Shown in pieces: positions 59,701 through 64,000 of a stretch of DNA of 64,000 nt. A program made the translations under genes and the position numbers. How positions within the stretch are numbered: position 1 is the first letter of the stretch; each line of letters begins with the position of its first letter. The DNA comes from Pseudomonas sp. PDM04. Lineage in GTDB: Bacteria > Pseudomonadota > Gammaproteobacteria > Pseudomonadales > Pseudomonadaceae. The DNA lies in NCBI RefSeq assembly GCF_014851765.1, contig NZ_JACVAI010000004.1, positions 62,001 through 126,000 of the forward strand, in the 5' to 3' direction. Under the pieces are notes generated by a model that ran no database searches, was not told where the DNA came from, and was given only the letters and a program-made list of their open reading frames with translations.

Positions 59701-59735
59701 CGTCCGCCGTTGGACAGGCGATTGATCTGGCTCAT
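56718..59735 (-). CDS. soxA: Sarcosine oxidase alpha subunit
   Basis: 1005 residues from ATG 59735 (MSQINRLSNGGRIDRNKVLS), with GGGAG upstream. It binds NAD and THF. Order: N-terminal 2Fe-2S-ferredoxin-like piece (LSFTFNGQTYKGFEGDSLAAALLANG), dinucleotide fold VLVVGAGPAGLAAALAAARSGA, pyridine nucleotide oxidoreductase domain, then a GcvT-like aminomethyltransferase C-terminal half (about 620-1000) where the methyl group becomes 5,10-methylene-THF. Overlaps soxD by 4 nt. Oxidises sarcosine to glycine with H2O2. Confidence 0.95.
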   Translation of the reverse strand: MSQINRLSNGGRIDRNKVLSFTFNGQTYKGFEGDSLAAALLANGVDIIGRSFKYSRPRGIFAAGAEEPNAVLQIGATEATQIPNVRATQQALYQGLVATSTNGWPSVNNDMMGILGKVGGKLMPPGFYYKTFMYPQSFWMTYEKYIRKAAGLGRSPTENDPDTYDYMNQHCDVLVVGAGPAGLAAALAAARSGARVILADEQEEFGGSLLDSRESLDGKPATEWVASVIAELKNTPDVLLLPRATVNGYHDHNFLTIHERLTDHLGDRAPIGQVRQRIHRVRAKRVVLATGAHERPLVYGNNDVPGNMLAGAVSTYVRRYGVAPGKKLVLSTNNDHAYRVALDWLDASLQVVAIADARSNPRGALVEEARAKGIRILTGSAVIEARGSKHVTAARVAAIDVKAHAVTSPGEWLDCDLIASSGGYSPVVHLASHLGGKPTWREDILGFVPGEAPQKRVCVGGINGVYGLGDSLADGFEGGARAASEAGFGVVEGTLPKALSRLEEPTLALFQVPHEKSTARAPKQFVDLQNDVTAAAIELATREGFESVEHVKRYTALGFGTDQGKLGNVNGLAIAARSLNVTIPQMGTTMFRPNYTPVTFGAVAGRHCGHIFEPVRFTALHHWHVKNGAEFEDVGQWKRPWYFPKNGEDMHAAVKRECKAVRDSVGLLDASTLGKIDIQGPDAREFLNRIYTNAWTKLDVGKARYGLMCKEDGMVFDDGVTACLADNHFVMTTTTGGAARVLQWLEIYQQTEWPDLKVYFTSVTDHWATMTLSGPNSRKLLSEVTDIDLSNEAFPFMTWKEGLVGGVPARVFRISFTGELSYEVNVQADYAMGVLEKIVEAGKQYNLTPYGTETMHILRAEKGFIIVGQDTDGSMTPDDLNMGWCVGRTKPFSWIGWRGMNREDCVRDQRKQLVGLKPIDPTKWLPEGAQLVFNTKQAIPMTMVGHVTSSYLHNSLGYSFAMGVVKGGLKRIGERVFAPLADGSVIEAEIVSSVFFDPKGERQNV

Positions 59736-60061
59736 ACCTTCTCTCCCAGAGCCGTGGCGGCCGCTTTCGGGCTGTCGGTCTTGTCGGTGAATTGTGGCTT
59801 GGTGCCGATCTTGTAGGTTTCCAGAATCTCGTAGGTCACGGTGTCGCGGGTGGCGTTGAAGTACTGACGGCAACCGGCGGCGTGGATCCACAGTTCATGG
59901 TGCAGGCCACGAGGGTTGTCGCGGAAGAACATGTAGTCGCCCCACTCCTCGTCGGTGCAGCTGTTCGGGTCCAGTGGGCGCGGGATGTGCGCCTGGCCGG
60001 ATGCATGGAATTCCTCTTCGGAGCGCAGTTCGCCGCAGTGAGGACAGAAGATATGCAACAT
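59732..60061 (-). CDS. soxD: Sarcosine oxidase delta subunit
   Basis: 109 residues. Small zinc-binding subunit: N-terminal MLHIFCPHCGELRSEEEFHASG with the CPHC pair, and a later conserved Cys (AAGCRQYFNATRDT). Follows soxB after 15 nt and overlaps soxA by 4 nt, the standard B-D-A-G order. Confidence 0.94.
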   Translation of the reverse strand: MLHIFCPHCGELRSEEEFHASGQAHIPRPLDPNSCTDEEWGDYMFFRDNPRGLHHELWIHAAGCRQYFNATRDTVTYEILETYKIGTKPQFTDKTDSPKAAATALGEKV

Positions 60062-60076
60062 GGTGGATTTCTCCTG

Positions 60077-61327
60077 TTAGTGGGCAACCGCAGCAGCGCC
60101 GTGTTCATCGATCAACGCACCGTTGTGGAAACGGTCGATGGAGAAAGGGGCGGCCAATGGGTGCATCTCACCCTTGGCCAGGCTCGCGGCAAACACGTTG
60201 CCCGAACCCGGTGTGGCCTTGAAGCCGCCGGTGCCCCAACCGCAGTTGAAGAACATGTTCGGGACCGGGGTTTTCGAGATGATCGGGCAAGCGTCCGGCG
60301 TGGTGTCGACGATGCCGCCCCACTGGCGGTTCATCCGCACGCGCGACAGGACCGGGAACATTTCGACGATGGCCTGGATGGTGTGTTCGATCACCGGGTA
60401 CGAACCCCGCTGGCCATAGCCGTTGTAGCCGTCGATGCCGGCACCGATCACCAGGTCGCCCTTGTCGGACTGGCTGATGTAACCGTGCACGGCGTTGGAC
60501 ATGATCACGCTGTCGATGATCGGCTTGATCGGCTCGGACACCAGCGCTTGCAACGGATGGGATTCGATTGGCAGGCGGAAGCCGGCGAGCTTGGCCATGT
60601 GCCCGGAGTTACCGGCCGTCACCACGCCAACGCGCTTGGCGCCGATGAAACCCTTGTTGGTTTCGACACCGATGCACACGCCGTTTTCCTTGCGGAAACC
60701 GATCACTTCGGTCTGCTGGATCAGGTCCACGCCCAGGGCGTCGGCGGCACGGGCAAAGCCCCAGGCCACGGCATCGTGACGGGCCACGCCGCCGCGACGC
60801 TGGACGGTGGCGCCCATCACCGGGTAACGGGTGTTCTTCGAGCAGTCCAGGTACGGGATCTCGTCGGCAACCTGCTTGGCATCCAGCAGTTCGCCGTCGA
60901 CGCCGTTGAGGCGGTTGGCGCTGACCCGACGCTCGGAATCACGGATGTCCTGCAGGGTGTGGCACAGGTTGTAGACGCCGCGCTGGGAGAACATCACGTT
61001 GTAGTTCAGGTCCTGGGACAGGCCTTCCCACAGTTTCATCGCGTGTTCGTACAGGTGCGCCGACTCGTCCCACAGGTAGTTGGAACGAACGATGGTGGTG
61101 TTGCGCGCGGTGTTGCCACCGCCCAGCCAGCCTTTCTCGACCACGGCGACGTTGGTGATGCCGTGTTCCTTGGCCAGGTAGTAAGCCGTGGCGAGACCGT
61201 GCCCGCCACCACCGACGATGACCACGTCGTAGACTTTTTTCGGCGTGGGCGTGCGCCACATCCGCTGCCAGTTTTCGTGATGGCTCAGAGAGTGCTTGAA
61301 GAGGCCGAAGCCCGAATAGCGTTGCAT
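60077..61327 (-). CDS. soxB: Sarcosine oxidase beta subunit
   Basis: 416 residues from ATG 61327 (MQRYSGFGLFKHSLSHHENW); ATG 61333, two codons upstream, is the alternative, with only 3 nt to the GGAG. FAD/covalent-FMN subunit where sarcosine is oxidised: Rossmann VIVGGGGHGLATAYYLAKEHG, then TTIVRSNYLWDESAHLYEHA. It starts 23 nt after glyA stops, so the operon runs glyA-soxB-D-A-G. Confidence 0.95.
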   Translation of the reverse strand: MQRYSGFGLFKHSLSHHENWQRMWRTPTPKKVYDVVIVGGGGHGLATAYYLAKEHGITNVAVVEKGWLGGGNTARNTTIVRSNYLWDESAHLYEHAMKLWEGLSQDLNYNVMFSQRGVYNLCHTLQDIRDSERRVSANRLNGVDGELLDAKQVADEIPYLDCSKNTRYPVMGATVQRRGGVARHDAVAWGFARAADALGVDLIQQTEVIGFRKENGVCIGVETNKGFIGAKRVGVVTAGNSGHMAKLAGFRLPIESHPLQALVSEPIKPIIDSVIMSNAVHGYISQSDKGDLVIGAGIDGYNGYGQRGSYPVIEHTIQAIVEMFPVLSRVRMNRQWGGIVDTTPDACPIISKTPVPNMFFNCGWGTGGFKATPGSGNVFAASLAKGEMHPLAAPFSIDRFHNGALIDEHGAAAVAH

Positions 61328-61350
61328 AGTCATTTACTCCAAAACCGCAC

Positions 61351-62604
<1,254 letters not shown>

Positions 62605-62783
62605 CGCGTCTCTCCCAGCGGCATCTGTGCGCCATTCGTCTCGGTGAGGCAACGGTTTTTCGACCGTGCCCTTTGATGCGATGGTATGACCGGCGCAGAC
62701 AGGTCAAATGCCTACGCACGCCACGCAAAGGCGCGTTTACGACATGGCCTGACCAGGCAGTGCGAAACCTTGCGGGAGCGGGC

Positions 62784-63497
62784 TCAGGCGAAGATCTGGC
62801 GCACGAGCGACAGCAAAAGGAAATGCCCCGGATACAACCCATACGCCCAGCGCCGCATCGGTGGTGGTTTTACGCCCCTTGCCTGTCGCAACAGGAACAG
62901 TCCGACCCCTGGCGCAATCAGGCATGTGCCGACGGCCGCCATCGCCACGGAGCTGCCCAGTCGCACCGAGTAATACAGCACCTGCCATTGATTGGCCGCC
63001 AGGCACACCAGGCCTGGCAGCAGCGCGAAATACCAGGGACGGCGAATCACCAGCCAGATCGCCAGCGGCAACAACACACCGAAAAAACCAAACATCAAGT
63101 GCGCCGCGAACAGGGCCGCCAGCACCACGGCCACCACCGCCAGCAGCCACGCCTGAAGGCCGCGGTCCTGCCAGCCGCGCACCACGAGCAGGCCCAGCGC
63201 CAACGTGGGCATGACGTTCAGCGTGTCGGCATCGACGATGAACAACCGGTAGGGGATTTCACTCACCGCGCTGAACAGCACCAACCAGCCGAGATAGCGC
63301 CACCGGTCAGGCCTTGCACCCGAGTCCCGCGCCAGATTGGCCGCCATCGCCAGGCAGAACCAGGGAAACGCCAGACGTCCCGGCACATACAGCCAATCGG
63401 CGGAGAAACCGACATATCGCAGGTGATCGAGCACCATGCTCAGCAACGCCAGCCATTTGAGCAGATCCAGTGCCCCATCCCTGTGCGTCATGTGCAT
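62784..63497 (-). CDS. TraX-family membrane protein
   Basis: 237 residues from ATG 63497 (MHMTHRDGALDLLKWLALLS). The extension to 63665 crosses the ltaE start and is rejected. Seven or eight hydrophobic helices. TraX proteins acetylate pilin in F-like plasmids; chromosomal members have unknown targets. A degenerate REP-like half (GCGGGAGCGGGCTC) overlaps the 3' end. Divergent from ltaE with 133 nt between. Confidence 0.82.
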   Translation of the reverse strand: MHMTHRDGALDLLKWLALLSMVLDHLRYVGFSADWLYVPGRLAFPWFCLAMAANLARDSGARPDRWRYLGWLVLFSAVSEIPYRLFIVDADTLNVMPTLALGLLVVRGWQDRGLQAWLLAVVAVVLAALFAAHLMFGFFGVLLPLAIWLVIRRPWYFALLPGLVCLAANQWQVLYYSVRLGSSVAMAAVGTCLIAPGVGLFLLRQARGVKPPPMRRWAYGLYPGHFLLLSLVRQIFA

Positions 63498-63630
63498 AAT
63501 TGCCCGTCGTCTTTGAATTTTTTTGTCTGACGCATCCTGTGTGCTCCCCGGATGATCTTCGGTAAAGTGCGCACCATCAATGACCACGAGACGCTTCACC
63601 ATAGGCGTCTCGACCACGGAAAGCAGGGCC

Positions 63631-64000
63631 ATGACCGATAAGAGCCAACAATTCGCCAGCGACAACTATTCCGGCATCTGCCCTGAAGCCTGGGCGGCCA
63701 TGGAACAGGCCAACCATGGCCATCAGCGCGCCTACGGCGACGATGAATGGACCGCCCGCGCGTCCGATCAATTCCGCAAATTGTTCGAAACCGACTGCGA
63801 GGTCTTCTTCGCCTTCAACGGCACCGCCGCCAACTCGCTGGCCCTGTCGTCGCTGTGCCAGAGTTACCACAGCGTGATCTGCTCGGAAACCGCCCACGTC
63901 GAAACCGACGAATGCGGTGCCCCGGAGTTCTTTTCCAACGGCTCCAAGCTGCTGATCGCCGGCACCGAAAACGGCAAGCTGACCCCGGACTCCATCCGCG
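63631..64000 (+). CDS. ltaE: Low-specificity L-threonine aldolase (partial, runs off window)
   Basis: The first 123 codons are visible, starting MTDKSQQFASDNYSGICPEA. PLP enzyme cleaving threonine to glycine and acetaldehyde. The FNGTAANSLALSSLC and the His/Glu-rich SETAHVETDECGAPEFF segments are typical of the family. Its 3' end lies beyond position 64000. Same neighbourhood (ltaA next to glyA-soxBDAG) as I recall in P. aeruginosa, linking it to glycine metabolism. Confidence 0.92.
   Translation, partial: MTDKSQQFASDNYSGICPEAWAAMEQANHGHQRAYGDDEWTARASDQFRKLFETDCEVFFAFNGTAANSLALSSLCQSYHSVICSETAHVETDECGAPEFFSNGSKLLIAGTENGKLTPDSIR

Noticed and set aside
56586..59816. Long open frame of more than 1000 codons opposite soxA
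   Set aside because: Antisense shadow of soxA created by high GC codon bias; His/Val/Gly/Arg-rich with no recognisable domain.

Overview
The window is chromosomal DNA from a Pseudomonas of the fluorescens group. The evidence is the davBA-pqqFABCDE arrangement, the biotin operon in the order bioB-F-H-C-D, the glyA-soxBDAG-purU-fdhA sarcosine operon next to ltaE, the creBCD genes, and about sixteen copies of the P. fluorescens-type REP/REPIN repeat (core GGGAGCGRGCYYGCTCGCGA). I see no insertion sequence, prophage, integrase, CRISPR array, tRNA or rRNA gene.

Layout. 0.06-2.6 kb: davB-davA, lysine to 5-aminovalerate. 2.6-10.3 kb: PQQ biosynthesis (pqqF, pqqA, attenuator, pqqB-C-D-E, an S9 peptidase). 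10.4-13.9 kb: a Pmp3-like peptide, a toxin-antitoxin-like pair with a palindromic operator, a class III aminotransferase and a divergent LysR regulator. This order matches the extended pqq...MKJIH locus I recall for P. fluorescens B16. 14.1-21.6 kb: three paralogous DmdC/FadE-type acyl-CoA dehydrogenases, with a GGDEF gene between two of them and a double PsrA-type box in front of the third. 21.7-26.8 kb: a small flagellar-rod-like protein and the biotin operon. 26.9-36.7 kb: comF, modE, phoX-like phosphatase, srkA, rarD, a GcvR-like ACT protein, glcB and a lone receiver protein. 36.9-39.6 kb: a cNMP/CBS/nucleotidyltransferase protein coupled to a DnaQ-like exonuclease. 39.8-45.3 kb: an iron-uptake surface-signalling unit (FecI sigma, FecR, STN-type TonB receptor, PepSY protein, small membrane protein). 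45.5-53.2 kb: a GST, creD, creC, creB, a retropepsin-like protease, a YihG-like acyltransferase, DUF2780, and a DUF6124-like gene behind a long structured leader. 53.5-62.6 kb: fdhA, purU, soxG, soxA, soxD, soxB and glyA, all leftward. 62.8-64 kb: a TraX-family gene and the start of ltaE.

How the genes work together. The pqq block makes and matures the PqqA peptide into the cofactor of periplasmic dehydrogenases. The sarcosine operon demethylates sarcosine to glycine. GlyA, PurU and FdhA handle the one-carbon units, and LtaE and the GcvR-like protein also bear on glycine. FecI/FecR and the receptor form an inducible transport circuit.

Most unusual part. About 225 nt at 52698-52921, between DUF2780 and the DUF6124-like gene, contain many mutually compatible and competing helices. 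They include a UUCG-capped hairpin, a possible pseudoknot loop, two copies of a 10-nt direct repeat, two AACTCAG copies and a 19-codon ORF with tandem Trp codons. This is the best candidate here for an undescribed RNA element. Other non-coding signals are an SD-sequestering hairpin in front of the aminotransferase, two perfect DnaA boxes 113 bp apart, and several perfect inverted repeats.
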